NCBI RefSeq assembly: GCF_022374875.2
Contig: NZ_CP092427.2
Coordinates: 4,712,001-4,776,000 of the forward strand
Source: Mycolicibacterium rufum
GTDB lineage: Bacteria > Actinomycetota > Actinomycetes > Mycobacteriales > Mycobacteriaceae
Length of the DNA: 64,000 nucleotides
Direction: 5' to 3'
Shown: piece after piece, positions 1 to 8,610 of the stretch
Layout: the number at the start of each line of letters is the position of its first letter
Position numbering within the stretch: the first letter of the stretch is position 1
Position numbers and translations under genes: made by a program
Notes under the pieces: model-generated
Databases searched by the model: none
Told to the model about the DNA's origin: nothing
The model's input: only the letters and a program-made list of their open reading frames with translations

Positions 1-629
1 GGATCGTCGTCGATGTCCGCGACGCCGAGGCCGTCGACGCCGCGCTCGCGCGCACCGAGGCCGAGCGCGGAACCGTCTCGGTGCTGATCAACAACGCCGG
101 CGGCACGTTCCGGTCAGCGCTGCTGGAGACCTCCGAGAACGGCTGGGATGCCCTGTATCGCAGCAATCTTCGCCACGTTCTGCTCTGCACACAGCGGATC
201 GCGCGCCGTCTGGTGGCCGCGGGCAAGCCGGGTAGCGTCGTCAACATCACGTCGATCGAGGGCGTGCGCGCCGCACCCGGCTACGCCGCGTACGCCGCTG
301 CCAAGGCCGGCGTCATCAACTACACCAAAACCGCGTCGTTCGAATTGGCTCCCCACGGGATCCGGGTCAACGCGCTGGCGCCCGACCTCACGCTGACCGA
401 AGGTCTGGCCGGCATCGCGTCGGCAAATCTGTCCGAGGACATCGGCGCAGGCATCCCGTTGCGCCGCCCCGGTACTGTCGACGAGATGGCCTCGGCCGCG
501 GTCTTTCTCGCCTCCGACATGGCGGCGTACATCACCGGGCAGACCCTGCACGTCGACGGCGGCACCGACGCCGCGGGCGGCTGGTACTTCCATCCGCACA
601 CCGGAGAGGCCACGCTGGGACCGTCCTGA
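1..629 (+). CDS. Short-chain dehydrogenase/reductase, 5' truncated by window edge
   Basis: The reading frame is open from base 3, so the N-terminal Rossmann glycine motif lies outside the window. What remains shows the SDR landmarks: a VDV stretch, LINNAGG, the catalytic serine in NITS, YAAYAAAK supplying the YxxxK tyrosine and lysine, a PG-like RVNALAP turn and a C-terminal ITGQTLHVDGG. The protein is a classical cytosolic NAD(P)-dependent oxidoreductase acting on an unknown alcohol or ketone. It converges with the epimerase gene, whose stop lies 5 bases away. The internal ATG at 81 falls in the middle of the fold and is not the start. Confidence 0.85.
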   Translation, partial: IVVDVRDAEAVDAALARTEAERGTVSVLINNAGGTFRSALLETSENGWDALYRSNLRHVLLCTQRIARRLVAAGKPGSVVNITSIEGVRAAPGYAAYAAAKAGVINYTKTASFELAPHGIRVNALAPDLTLTEGLAGIASANLSEDIGAGIPLRRPGTVDEMASAAVFLASDMAAYITGQTLHVDGGTDAAGGWYFHPHTGEATLGPS

Positions 630-633
630 CGCG

Positions 634-1695
634 CTAGGAGTCCGGCGACGGATCTCCCAGCGTGCGTCGGATGGCGCCCCAGGGATCGGCGTACTGACCG
701 GGCTGCTTCCAGTAGGCGCCGCGGCGGGTCAGGAGGGCGTTGACCAGTGGTGCGGCCAGGGGCAGCACATACCGGGCCGGTCCGGCCCGCCGCGCCGCCT
801 CGTCGAGCATGTCCTGCCACGAATAGTGTTGGAAGGCCAGGGCTTCCTGCGCTCGGGTGGTGTCCATCCAATCGGTGACGAACCAGTCCTCGTCACTGTT
901 CGGATCGCCCTTGCGTCCGGTCGGCAGCCCGTTCTTCAGTCCGCGGGCGGCGGCCAGCGCCGGCCCGACCTGGCCCTGCAGCACGCGGTGGGAATCGTCC
1001 CCGGCGATCAACAGGATCTCACCGACCACGTCCGCGGTGGTCGCCGCGGCGAACGCCCACGCGACGTCGCGGACGTCGACGGTGTGCAGCCTGCCGTCGG
1101 TGGGCAGCGTGCTCTCGAAGTACAGCGCGTCCATCGAAAACGGAATGGCCTTGGGGTCGACGCTGAGCACGCCGCCCAATCGCAACACCACCCACTTCAG
1201 GGAGGACGCGCGGACGATCGCCTCGGCCTCGGCCTTGTGGGCGCTGTAGAGGTCGGAGTGCTTCATCGGCATGTCCGCGGTGACCGGGCCCGTGGCGCGG
1301 TGGGGGTTGCGTGCGCCGTACACCGCGTTGCTCGACGCCTGGACGAATCGCGGGGGGGTGGGCTGTTTTTCGGCGATCCGGACCAGCGTGGCCGTGGCAT
1401 CGACGTTGACGCGCCGCGCCAGCGCACGGTTCTTGTAGATCGTCGGCGGGATGATCGCGGCGAGGTGGACGATCACCTCCGGCGCCACCCCGGCCACCAG
1501 ACGCCCGGTCTGCTCCGCATCGGTCAGGTCCGCCCACTGCACCGTGACACCTGCGGGGAGGTTCTCTGCGGCCGTCCGGTTGGCGGGCGTGTCGAGATCG
1601 GCGATGACGACCTGCCGACCGAGCTCGGCCAGGCGTCGTACCGTGGCGGAGCCGACGAGGCCGAACCCTCCGGTGACGAGCACCGTTCCCGGCAT
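634..1695 (-). CDS. NAD-dependent epimerase/dehydratase family protein (extended SDR)
   Basis: A 353-residue extended SDR. The ATG at 1695 is chosen because TGGFGLVG, the nucleotide-binding loop, follows within the first 15 residues; a longer frame reaches 1887 but its extra residues look non-coding and overlap the divergent acyltransferase. YSAHK gives the catalytic YxxxK and LRLGGVLSVDP resembles the substrate-side strand of sugar or steroid epimerase/3-beta-HSD-like enzymes. The substrate cannot be told. Divergent from the acyltransferase, sharing a promoter region of about 60 bases that holds a weak copy of the operator seen elsewhere in the window. Confidence 0.85.
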   Translation of the reverse strand: MPGTVLVTGGFGLVGSATVRRLAELGRQVVIADLDTPANRTAAENLPAGVTVQWADLTDAEQTGRLVAGVAPEVIVHLAAIIPPTIYKNRALARRVNVDATATLVRIAEKQPTPPRFVQASSNAVYGARNPHRATGPVTADMPMKHSDLYSAHKAEAEAIVRASSLKWVVLRLGGVLSVDPKAIPFSMDALYFESTLPTDGRLHTVDVRDVAWAFAAATTADVVGEILLIAGDDSHRVLQGQVGPALAAARGLKNGLPTGRKGDPNSDEDWFVTDWMDTTRAQEALAFQHYSWQDMLDEAARRAGPARYVLPLAAPLVNALLTRRGAYWKQPGQYADPWGAIRRTLGDPSPDS

Positions 1696-1713
1696 GAAAA
1701 TCCTCCCACCTGC

Positions 1714-1728
1714 GAATATGACATTCTC
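1714..1728. promoter_or_regulatory. Weak candidate copy of the 15-bp operator
   Basis: GAATATGACATTCTC keeps the right half (ATTCTC) of the GAGAAT-N3-ATTCTC repeat found before most operons here, but the left half matches only 4 of 6 positions. It sits between the divergent epimerase and acyltransferase genes. The position is right but the sequence match is poor. Confidence 0.3.
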
Positions 1729-1756
1729 CGAAAACGAGAGTACCATCTCCACCACG

Positions 1757-2554
1757 ATGCCCGAGGAGCGGGCCGAGACGGCCAAGTGGGACCCGGCGCT
1801 CGCCCGGCAGATCGCCGCGCGGGTGGGCCCGCTGATCAAACGATACTTCCGCGCCGAGGTGCGCGGGCTCGAGTCGATGCCCGCCACCGGGGGCGCACTC
1901 GTGGTCTCGAATCATTCCGGCGGCATGCTCACTCCTGACGTCCTGGTGTTCGCGCCGGAGTTCTACCGCCGCTTCGGCTTCGATCGCCCGCTGTACACGC
2001 TGGCCCATTACGGGGTGTTCCTCGGTCCTCTCGGCGACATCCTGCGGCGTGCCGGCGTCATCGAAGCGAGCCGCGAGAACGCCGCCACGGCACTACGTTC
2101 GGGCGCGGTCGTGCTCGTCTTCCCCGGCGGGGACTACGACTCCTACCGTCCGACGCTGACCGCGAACGTGATCGACTTCGCCGGCCGCACCGGCTATGTG
2201 CGCACCGCCCTCGCCACCGGGGTGCCGATCGTGCCGGTGGTCTCGATCGGTGCGCAGGAGACGCAGATGTTCCTGGCCCGCGGCGACGCCATCGCCCGCC
2301 GGATCGGGCTGACCCGCGCGCGGATGGAGATCCTGCCGGTGAGCATCGGATTCCCGTTCGGGCTGTCGGTGCTCTTCCCGCCCAACATCCCCCTGCCGTC
2401 CAAGATCGTCACCCGCGTGCTGGCGCCGATCGACATCGCCGCAGAGTTCGGGGACGATCCCGACGTCGACGAGGTGGATCTGCATGTCCGCGCGGTGATG
2501 CAGGCGGCGCTCGACGAGCTGGCGCGCGAACGACGCTTCCCGATCCTCGGCTGA
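1757..2554 (+). CDS. LPLAT/MGAT-like acyltransferase
   Basis: A 265-residue membrane-associated acyltransferase of the lysophospholipid/monoacylglycerol acyltransferase type. VSNHSGG around residue 50 replaces the usual HxxxxD block, and VLVFPGGDYDSYRP corresponds to the FPEGT/FPGG block that binds the acyl acceptor. It probably moves a fatty acyl group from acyl-CoA to a glycerolipid. The ATG at 1757 (MPEERAE) is preferred because the other in-frame ATG at 1718 lies within the presumed promoter and operator; 1718 remains possible. Together with the WS/DGAT gene next door it hints at storage of acyl groups released by the island. Confidence 0.8.
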   Translation: MPEERAETAKWDPALARQIAARVGPLIKRYFRAEVRGLESMPATGGALVVSNHSGGMLTPDVLVFAPEFYRRFGFDRPLYTLAHYGVFLGPLGDILRRAGVIEASRENAATALRSGAVVLVFPGGDYDSYRPTLTANVIDFAGRTGYVRTALATGVPIVPVVSIGAQETQMFLARGDAIARRIGLTRARMEILPVSIGFPFGLSVLFPPNIPLPSKIVTRVLAPIDIAAEFGDDPDVDEVDLHVRAVMQAALDELARERRFPILG

Positions 2555-2565
2555 CGCAACACCTC

Positions 2566-4011
2566 TCAGCCCAGCGCCGGCGCCGGCGCCATCGCCGTGG
2601 CGACCGGGGCCGCCGGCGGCAGGCCGCAGGCCCGGCGCAGGCCGTCGAAGGCATCCACCATCGCATCGGTCGCTTCGTGCGGATCGGCGAATGTCGCGTC
2701 ATCGGAGAGCACCGCGATGTCGAGTTGGTCGACATAGCTCCACACGGTCATGTTGAAGGCGCTGCCGGCCGAGAGCACACCGACGGAGTAGATCTCGCTG
2801 ACCGGTGCGCCGCCGATGTGACCGCGTTGACGCGGGCCGGCGACGTTCGAGATCGCGACGTTCATCAGACGATTGCGATCGGCGCGCGTGGCCTGCGCGC
2901 GAAACAGCGCCGGCGCCAGAGGCGGCGGCAGGTATTCGAGCATCCGGCCCTGCAGTGTGGGACCCAGCAGGTCGTTCACCTCTTTGGCGCGCGTGCTCGC
3001 CAGGGCGGTCAGCTCGACGCGTCGCAACGGGTCCTCGACATGCACCGGCAGTGACACCATCATGCCGCCGATCTCGTTGCCGGTGATCCTGTCGCTGGAT
3101 TTGTCGGTGGCGACCGGCACGGTCGCCATGATCGGACGGTCCGCGCTTCCGTCGTAGCGCAGCAACAGTTCCCGCAGACCACCCGCCGCGACGCAGAGCA
3201 CGACGTCGTTGAAGGTCACCGACAGGGTCTTGGCCGTCTCCTTGACCGCGGCGAGGGACACGGTGGCGGTCGCGAACGTGCGCACCGGCGACACCACGTG
3301 ATTGAGGAAGGTCGGCGGTGCGTCGAAGGGCTTCGCCAGGTCGGGGTGGTCGCGGCGGTCCCTGGTCCGCTTCCTCAGCCGTGTGACGCCCCGGGTGGCG
3401 TCGGCGATCAAACCCGGCAGCCGCACCATGTTGCGGAAGTGATCGATCTGCGCTTCCCGCAGCAGTTGCCCCGCCGACGGCGCTTCACAGCTCTGCGGCG
3501 GCTCCTCCCGCTCGTTCTGCCCTGGCCCGGCCAGGTCCATTAGGCGCGCAAGCAGATTCGCCGAGGCGACGCCGTCGGCGAGCGTGTGGTGCACCTTTCC
3601 GATCAGCGCGAAGCGGTCCGCGGCCATTCCCTCGGCGAAGTGGAACTCCCACAGGGGCCGACTGCGGTCCAGCGGTGTGCTGGCGATCTCGCCGATGACC
3701 TTGTCGAGTTCGCGTCTGCCGCCGGGCGCTGGTACCCGCACGCGGCGCAGGTGGTAGTCGAGGTCCACCGGGCAGTCCTGCAGCCACATGGGGTGGTGCA
3801 GCCGCCAGGGGATGTCGACGAGGCGGTAGCGCAACGGTTCGAGGAGGTGGAGTCGCCGGGCGACCGTGCGGCGGAACGCCTCGAATCCGTACTCGCCGTC
3901 GTAGCCGGCGGCGTCGATGACCGCCACCTTCAGCGTGTGCGTGTGCAGATTCGGTGTCTCGCTGTACAACAACATGGCATCCATGCCGTTGAGGCGCCTC
4001 ATGGGAGCCAT
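2566..4011 (-). CDS. Wax ester synthase/diacylglycerol acyltransferase (WS/DGAT)
   Basis: A 481-residue member of the bacterial WS/DGAT family. The catalytic HHxxxDG motif is present as HHTLADG at residues 141-147, and NVAISNVAGPR near residue 375 matches the second family signature (ND/NVPGP region). It esterifies acyl-CoA to diacylglycerol or a fatty alcohol, at the membrane/lipid-droplet surface. Length is normal for mycobacterial Tgs proteins. It is the last gene of a minus-strand group that begins with the P450 at 7287; the 44-base gap to the phosphotransferase permits co-transcription but does not prove it. Confidence 0.93.
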   Translation of the reverse strand: MAPMRRLNGMDAMLLYSETPNLHTHTLKVAVIDAAGYDGEYGFEAFRRTVARRLHLLEPLRYRLVDIPWRLHHPMWLQDCPVDLDYHLRRVRVPAPGGRRELDKVIGEIASTPLDRSRPLWEFHFAEGMAADRFALIGKVHHTLADGVASANLLARLMDLAGPGQNEREEPPQSCEAPSAGQLLREAQIDHFRNMVRLPGLIADATRGVTRLRKRTRDRRDHPDLAKPFDAPPTFLNHVVSPVRTFATATVSLAAVKETAKTLSVTFNDVVLCVAAGGLRELLLRYDGSADRPIMATVPVATDKSSDRITGNEIGGMMVSLPVHVEDPLRRVELTALASTRAKEVNDLLGPTLQGRMLEYLPPPLAPALFRAQATRADRNRLMNVAISNVAGPRQRGHIGGAPVSEIYSVGVLSAGSAFNMTVWSYVDQLDIAVLSDDATFADPHEATDAMVDAFDGLRRACGLPPAAPVATAMAPAPALG

Positions 4012-4055
4012 GCAACCACGCGGACGTCATGATCAAGGCCGTTTCGCCGATCGGT

Positions 4056-5153
4056 TCAACCGCAGATCGTGTCGAGTGCGGCGCGGGTGTCCAGGTCGAC
4101 GAAGGCCGCGCCGTAGCGCTGCGAGAAGGCCAGGCAGATGTCCGCGCGCTGCCACGCGTCGCCGCCCGACAGCGTGGCCATCCAGATCGCCAGACCGTGC
4201 GCCACCGAGGCCCGGTACCGCAGCCAGATGTCCTGCTCGCTGGGCAGTTCTGCGGCCGGCAGCCGCAGCGCGTCGCGGTACTCGCCGAGCAGTGCGCGTT
4301 CGGAGTCGCGCCGGTCGGCGACGGTCAGCGCACCCTGCAGGAAGTAGCCCAGGTCCAGCGAGTAGTTGCCGCGACGCACCATCTGCCAGTCGAGGAATCC
4401 CACCGTGTCGTCGGGCAGGACGTAGGTGTTGCCGATGTGCGGATCACCGTGCAGCAGCGTGGGAGCCGACGTCGGACCCGCGTCGGTCAGCGAGCCGATA
4501 TAGCGTGCCCAGATGTCGGTGAACAGTTCGGTTCCCGACAGTTCGACGATCTCGGCCGGCACCGTATCGCCCAATCGTTCGTGCGCGATGTGCAACGGGG
4601 CGAACTCGAGACCGGCGAAGGCGACGAACGGCTCGACCCAGTCCAATTCGGGCCGGGACGTCAGTCGCTCGCCCCAGCAGGAGCTGTGCAGACGGGCCAG
4701 CCCCCGCACGCCGGAGGCGGCCTGCTCGACGGTCATCGGACGGGTGGCGTCGCGCGGATCGGCCCCGCGCGCCACCACGTCCTCCATGATCATCAGGAAG
4801 TCGCGACGGTCTTCGTCGATCACCGCGGTGTACACCACGGGATGGTCGAGGGGCAGCGGCACCTTCGACGAGAACAGCCTCGGCTCGTGGTAGAGCCCGC
4901 TGGTCAGCGCGACCAGATCGGCGTGCTCCGGATCCACGGCCTTGGCGAACACCGTTGCCGGACCGTCGCCCGCCGAGTAGGTCAACGCCAGTCGGGCTCT
5001 GCGGTTGGTGCCGTCGTCGCACAGCACGACGCGGACATCGTCGACCGTGGCACCCGGGAAGTGCTGTGCCAGAGCGGCTGTCATCCATGCGGGGGTGATC
5101 TCGTCCCACCCCTGCGGGATCGCCGTGTCGTCCCGATCCGCGGCGGTGGTCAC
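4056..5153 (-). CDS. Phosphotransferase family protein (APH/ecdysteroid-kinase-like)
   Basis: A 365-residue protein kinase-like phosphotransferase. The catalytic loop is LLHGDPHIGN (Brenner-type HGDxHxxN) and the metal-binding Asp is in VGFLDWQMVRRG. Mycobacterial relatives are usually annotated as aminoglycoside phosphotransferase-like, but nothing here points to antibiotics; phosphorylation of a hydroxylated catabolic intermediate is more plausible. Its start ATGA overlaps the stop of the upstream SDR by 4 bases, implying translational coupling. A second, distinct member of the superfamily is at 25416-26468. Confidence 0.85.
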   Translation of the reverse strand: MTTAADRDDTAIPQGWDEITPAWMTAALAQHFPGATVDDVRVVLCDDGTNRRARLALTYSAGDGPATVFAKAVDPEHADLVALTSGLYHEPRLFSSKVPLPLDHPVVYTAVIDEDRRDFLMIMEDVVARGADPRDATRPMTVEQAASGVRGLARLHSSCWGERLTSRPELDWVEPFVAFAGLEFAPLHIAHERLGDTVPAEIVELSGTELFTDIWARYIGSLTDAGPTSAPTLLHGDPHIGNTYVLPDDTVGFLDWQMVRRGNYSLDLGYFLQGALTVADRRDSERALLGEYRDALRLPAAELPSEQDIWLRYRASVAHGLAIWMATLSGGDAWQRADICLAFSQRYGAAFVDLDTRAALDTICG

Positions 5154-5995
5154 TTCAGGCAGCTGCCCCCGTCGACGGGAAGGGTGACGCCGGTGATGAA
5201 CCGCGCCTCGTCGGAGGCCAGGAACAGCACGGCGTTGGCGATGTCCTCCGGTTCGACCCAGCCGATGGGCAGCGTGTGCATCAGCTGGCCGATGACCTTC
5301 ATGTCCTCCGGTCCCGGGTTCTCCAGGTCGGGCCGGAACAGTTTCATCGTCGGCTCGTTCATGAACAGCGGGGTGTTGACGTTGGTGGGATGCACCGAGT
5401 TGACGCGGATGTTCTGCGCGCCGAGTTCCACCGCGAACGTCCGCATCAGGCCCACCACACCGTGTTTCGCGGCGACGTAGTGCCCGGTGTGCGGATACGC
5501 TTTCAGCCCGCCGACGGAGCTGGTCAGCACGATCGAGCCGCCGTTGCCGCCGGCCAGGATGTGCGGCACGCCGGCTTTGACCGTCTTCCAGACTCCCGAC
5601 AGGTTGACGCCGATCATGTCGTCCCAGTCGGGCTCGTCGGTCTCGTGCAGCAGCTGTCCGCCGTTGCCGATACCGGCGTTGGCGACGATGATGTCGAGCT
5701 TGCCGAACTCCTCGACACCGGCGTCCACGGCGCTCTTGAGCGCGGCGAAGTCACGCACGTCGACTTCCGCGGTGTGGACGCGGCCGCCGGCGTTCTTGAC
5801 CAGGTCCGCGGTTTCCGCGAGATCTTCCGAGGTGGACAGCGGGATGCGCACGGTGTCGATCTGGCGGCAGATGTCGACGGCAATGATGTCGGCGCCCTCC
5901 TGGGCGAGACGCACGGCGTGCGCCCGGCCCTGGCCGCGGGCGGCTCCGGTGATGAAGGCGACCTTGCCTTCGACGCGTCCGGTCATGGTCATCAA
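5150..5995 (-). CDS. Mycofactocin-coupled SDR (carveol-dehydrogenase type)
   Basis: A 281-residue SDR with GAARGQGRAHAVRLA at the cofactor site, catalytic serine in LTSSVGG and YVAAK as YxxxK. Two features mark the mycofactocin-coupled subfamily (TIGR03971 type): an insertion after the second beta strand (ICRQIDTV...) and the KLFRPDLENPGPED segment near residue 220. Such enzymes carry a non-exchangeable NAD and pass electrons to mycofactocin rather than free NAD. Probably oxidises a secondary alcohol made by the P450 immediately upstream (32-base gap). The start could be any of the first ATGs; MTMTGRVEG or MTGRVEG are equally likely. Confidence 0.88.
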   Translation of the reverse strand: MMTMTGRVEGKVAFITGAARGQGRAHAVRLAQEGADIIAVDICRQIDTVRIPLSTSEDLAETADLVKNAGGRVHTAEVDVRDFAALKSAVDAGVEEFGKLDIIVANAGIGNGGQLLHETDEPDWDDMIGVNLSGVWKTVKAGVPHILAGGNGGSIVLTSSVGGLKAYPHTGHYVAAKHGVVGLMRTFAVELGAQNIRVNSVHPTNVNTPLFMNEPTMKLFRPDLENPGPEDMKVIGQLMHTLPIGWVEPEDIANAVLFLASDEARFITGVTLPVDGGSCLK

Positions 5996-6027
5996 TCCTT
6001 CTGTGTCGTCGTTGCAGCGAGAGTCGG

Positions 6028-7287
6028 TCAGGAGACGAACGTGGGCATGGATTCCCAGCCGCGGACCGCGGTGGTCTGGGATGGAACCGCCTGGGACCAG
6101 TCGACCTCCCAGGTCGGGAACCTCTTGAGGATCTCCTCGAGCGCGATCCGGCCCTCGAGGCGGGCGAGCGCGTTGCCCATGCAGAAGTGTGTTCCCGCGC
6201 CGAACGTCATGTGCGAGCGCACCTCCCGATGGATGTCGAACACGTCGCCGTCGGGCGGGAACCGCCGGTGGTCCCGATTGGCGGCGCCCATCAGCAGCAG
6301 CATCGCGCTGCCCGCGGGCACGGTGCGGCCGTAGTACTCGGTGTCGCGGGTGACGTAGCGGGCCACCTGCAGTGCCGGCGGCTCCCAGCGCAGGATCTCC
6401 TCGATCGCCTGCGGAATGAGGGTCGGGTTCTGGGCGAGCTCACGGCGCTGGTCGGGATGGTCGGCCAGGGTCTTACCCGCCCAGCCGATCAACCGGGTCG
6501 TGGTTTCGGCGCCCGCAGTGGCGATGACGGTCAGATACATCAGAAGCTCGTCGCGCCGCAGTCTGCGGACGGTGCCGGTCTCGTCGGCGAACTCGACGTT
6601 GAGCAGTTCGGTCATGATGTCGTCGGACGGGTGCTCGGTGCGGTAGTCGATGAACTCCGCGAACACCTCGCCGGTGGCCCACGCGCCGATCTCGGTGCTC
6701 TGCAGCGTGGCTTCACCGTGATCGGTGACACGGCGCTGGTCGGCCTCGGGGATGCCGAGCAGCATCCCGATGACGCGCATCGGCATCTGCTCGCCGAGGT
6801 CGTTGACGAAGTCGAACCGGCCGGAGCCGACCAGAGGGTCGAGGCAGCGCGCGGTGAACTCGCGGATCTGCGGTTCGAGGGCAAGCACCTTGCGTGGTGT
6901 GAACATGCGCGACAGCAGATTGCGGTGGATGTTGTGGATCGGCGGATCCTCGAAGATCAGGGTGCCCGGCGGGATCTCCATGCCGGACTTGATGATCTCG
7001 AGCAGGGCCCCGCGGCCGGAGATGAACGTGGAGTGGTCGATAAGTGCCTTGTTGACGTCGTCGAACCGGCTCAGCGCGTAGAAGTCGTGCTTGTCGTTGT
7101 GGTACAGCGGAGCCTCTTCGCGCAGGCGCGCGAACACCGGGTAGGGATTCATGTTGAGGTCGACGCTGTACGGGTCGTAATAGAGTTCGCCGGGCGTCAC
7201 GGCATCGTGCACGTCGGGGTTCTCGGCGCTGATCGTCACGGTGTCCCTCTCGCGGGCCAGGTCTGTGCGTAAGACATCGGGCTGCAA
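6028..7287 (-). CDS. Cytochrome P450
   Basis: A 419-residue soluble bacterial P450. The I-helix oxygen-activation motif is AGAETTT, the K-helix ExxR is EEILR, and the heme loop FGAGTHFCMG places the thiolate ligand at Cys369. It is the first gene of a minus-strand group with SDR, phosphotransferase and WS/DGAT, so it likely introduces a hydroxyl group that the SDR oxidises. A copy of the shared 15-bp operator lies 79 bases upstream. No ferredoxin gene sits beside it; the window's other P450s do have one. Confidence 0.95.
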   Translation of the reverse strand: MQPDVLRTDLARERDTVTISAENPDVHDAVTPGELYYDPYSVDLNMNPYPVFARLREEAPLYHNDKHDFYALSRFDDVNKALIDHSTFISGRGALLEIIKSGMEIPPGTLIFEDPPIHNIHRNLLSRMFTPRKVLALEPQIREFTARCLDPLVGSGRFDFVNDLGEQMPMRVIGMLLGIPEADQRRVTDHGEATLQSTEIGAWATGEVFAEFIDYRTEHPSDDIMTELLNVEFADETGTVRRLRRDELLMYLTVIATAGAETTTRLIGWAGKTLADHPDQRRELAQNPTLIPQAIEEILRWEPPALQVARYVTRDTEYYGRTVPAGSAMLLLMGAANRDHRRFPPDGDVFDIHREVRSHMTFGAGTHFCMGNALARLEGRIALEEILKRFPTWEVDWSQAVPSQTTAVRGWESMPTFVS

Positions 7288-7365
7288 TGTGTCTCACACT
7301 CTGGCATCGCCGACGGCGGGGTGTCAATGACCGACTCGCTATGGGCGAAGAACACTCTCCGCGAT

Positions 7366-7380
7366 GAGAATCATCTTCTC
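7366..7380. promoter_or_regulatory. 15-bp operator copy upstream of the P450
   Basis: GAGAATCATCTTCTC, a near-perfect inverted repeat of the GAGAAT-N3-ATTCTC class. It lies 79 bases upstream of the P450 start. The gene-free stretch from 7288 to 7601 consists of this promoter region (to 7481) and then the left end of the insertion sequence; I see no other gene in it. A 71-codon plus-strand frame at 7321-7536 runs across the IS junction and is not credible. Confidence 0.6.
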
Positions 7381-7481
7381 GGCGTGCGCCGGCGCCACAT
7401 CGGGCACGTGACAGGAGAGGCGTGTTCTGTCACGCACACCCATTGGTGTGCGTCAGCGGAGAGCGGGGTTCTCGGGGATCG

Positions 7482-7487
7482 GCTAGT
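7482..7487. repeat. Left target-site duplication of the IS481-family element
   Basis: GCTAGT here is repeated exactly at 8605-8610 on the other side of the element, the 6-bp direct duplication expected from IS481-family transposition. It shows that insertion was a single event and gives the pre-insertion sequence. Confidence 0.85.
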
Positions 7488-7507
7488 TGTGATGTCCAGG
7501 GAGGTTG
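7488..7507 (+). repeat. IS left terminal inverted repeat
   Basis: TGTGATGTCCAGGGAGGTTG, identical to the reverse complement of 8585-8604. Confidence 0.92.
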
Positions 7508-7590
7508 TCCCTCCCGTTATCGGTGAGCCTGTGTGACAGGGAAGGCCCCCGGTTGTGAAGTGGAGCTGTCTAGGAACCGCTTCACCAACC

Positions 7591-7596
7591 AGGAGG
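7591..7596 (+). promoter_or_regulatory. Strong ribosome binding site of the transposase
   Basis: AGGAGG, five bases before the GTG at 7602. It decides the start over the longer upstream frame. Confidence 0.75.
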
Positions 7597-7601
7597 CCTT
7601 C

Positions 7602-8609
7602 GTGTCCCACGCTAATGCTGCTCTGACCCCGCGCGCTCGATTGAGGCTCGCCCGGCTCGTCGTCGAGTCCAACTGGACCTACGCCGCTGCCGCCAAGATG
7701 TTCATGGTCGCCCCACGCACGGCCAAGAAGTGGGCCGACCGGTTCCGCGCCGAGGGTGTCGCCGGGATGGACGACCGCAGTTCGCGACCACACCTCACCC
7801 CTACCAAGACCAGCCAGCAGGTCATGCGGCGGATCGTCGACGTGCGGTGGCGCAAGCGGTTGGGGCCGGTGCAGATCGCCGGTCAACTCGGAGTGCCGGC
7901 CTCCACGGTGCATGCGGTGTTGACCCGGTGTCGGATCAACCGCTTGTCCTATATCGACCGCGTCACCGGTGAACCCATTCGACGCTATGAGCATGGCCAT
8001 CCGGGCTCGTTGATCCACGTCGACGTCACCAAGTTCGCCAACATCCCCGACGGCGGCGGCCATAAGTTCCTGACTCATCAACAGAGCAAGCGCAACGCGC
8101 GCCAAACGGCCCGACGCACTGGCGACCGCGGTGATCGCGCCCACCAATACCGGCCGAGAATAGGAATTGCGTTCCTGCACACCGTGATCGATGATCACTC
8201 CCGCGTGGCCTATGCCGAAATCTGTACCGACGAAACAGCGGTCACGGCGATCGGTGTGCTGCGGCGGGCCGTGACCTGGTTCGCCGAGCGGGGCGTCATC
8301 GTCGAACGCGTCCTGTCCGACAACGGATCGGCCTACCGGTCCTACGCCTGGCGCGACGCCTGCGCCGAACTGGACATAATTCCGAAGCGGACCCGTCCGT
8401 ATCGGCCCCAGACCAACGGCAAGATCGAGCGATTCCACCGCACCCTGGGCGACGGTTGGGCCTACGCCCGGCTCTACCAATCGACCGAAGAACGCAACAC
8501 CGCCCTACCGGGTTGGCTGCACTTCTACAATCACCACCGAGCCCACTCCGCCATCGGAGGACAGCCACCGGTCACCCGACTGACCAACCTCCCTGGACAT
8601 CACAGCTAG
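7602..8609 (+). CDS. IS481-family transposase (DDE)
   Basis: A 335-residue transposase. The GTG at 7602 is chosen because AGGAGG at 7591-7596 sits 5 bases before it; the frame is open upstream to 7533 without a ribosome site. An N-terminal helix-turn-helix (residues about 5-55, with WTYAAAAKMF) is followed by the rve integrase core, whose DDE triad is visible in LIHVDVTK, LSDNGSAYRS and KIERFHRTL. It catalyses cut or copy of its own element. Oddly the stop codon (8607-8609) lies outside the right inverted repeat, in the duplicated target sequence: the final serine and TAG depend on the insertion site. Confidence 0.95.
   Translation: MSHANAALTPRARLRLARLVVESNWTYAAAAKMFMVAPRTAKKWADRFRAEGVAGMDDRSSRPHLTPTKTSQQVMRRIVDVRWRKRLGPVQIAGQLGVPASTVHAVLTRCRINRLSYIDRVTGEPIRRYEHGHPGSLIHVDVTKFANIPDGGGHKFLTHQQSKRNARQTARRTGDRGDRAHQYRPRIGIAFLHTVIDDHSRVAYAEICTDETAVTAIGVLRRAVTWFAERGVIVERVLSDNGSAYRSYAWRDACAELDIIPKRTRPYRPQTNGKIERFHRTLGDGWAYARLYQSTEERNTALPGWLHFYNHHRAHSAIGGQPPVTRLTNLPGHHS
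8585..8604 (-). repeat. IS right terminal inverted repeat
   Basis: CAACCTCCCTGGACATCACA, perfect complement of the left repeat; it is contained in the 3' end of the transposase frame. Confidence 0.92.
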
Positions 8610-8610
8610 T
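8605..8610. repeat. Right target-site duplication of the IS element
   Basis: GCTAGT, matching 7482-7487. The sequence carries the TAG stop of the transposase on the plus strand (8607-8609) and the TAG stop of the TetR gene on the minus strand (8606-8608). Confidence 0.85.

Larger units (their letters stand above)
7488..8604 (+). mobile_element. Complete IS481-family insertion sequence, 1117 bp
   Basis: Bounded by 20-bp perfect terminal inverted repeats beginning TGTGATGTCC (7488-7507 and 8585-8604), which have the TGT ends typical of IS481, and by a 6-bp duplication. It encodes one transposase on the plus strand, against the direction of the flanking TetR and P450 genes. Because repeats, duplication and transposase are all intact, the insertion looks recent and probably still mobile. 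It separates the TetR gene from the P450 operon; the intergenic gap before insertion was about 320 bases including the operator. Confidence 0.93.

Noticed and set aside
4056..5153. Aminoglycoside resistance phosphotransferase
   Set aside because: The HGDxHxxN loop alone does not show antibiotic activity; the neighbours are catabolic and the family is broad.
7321..7536. Small plus-strand frame upstream of the IS
   Set aside because: It crosses the IS junction and includes an operator and an inverted repeat; no ribosome site or motif.
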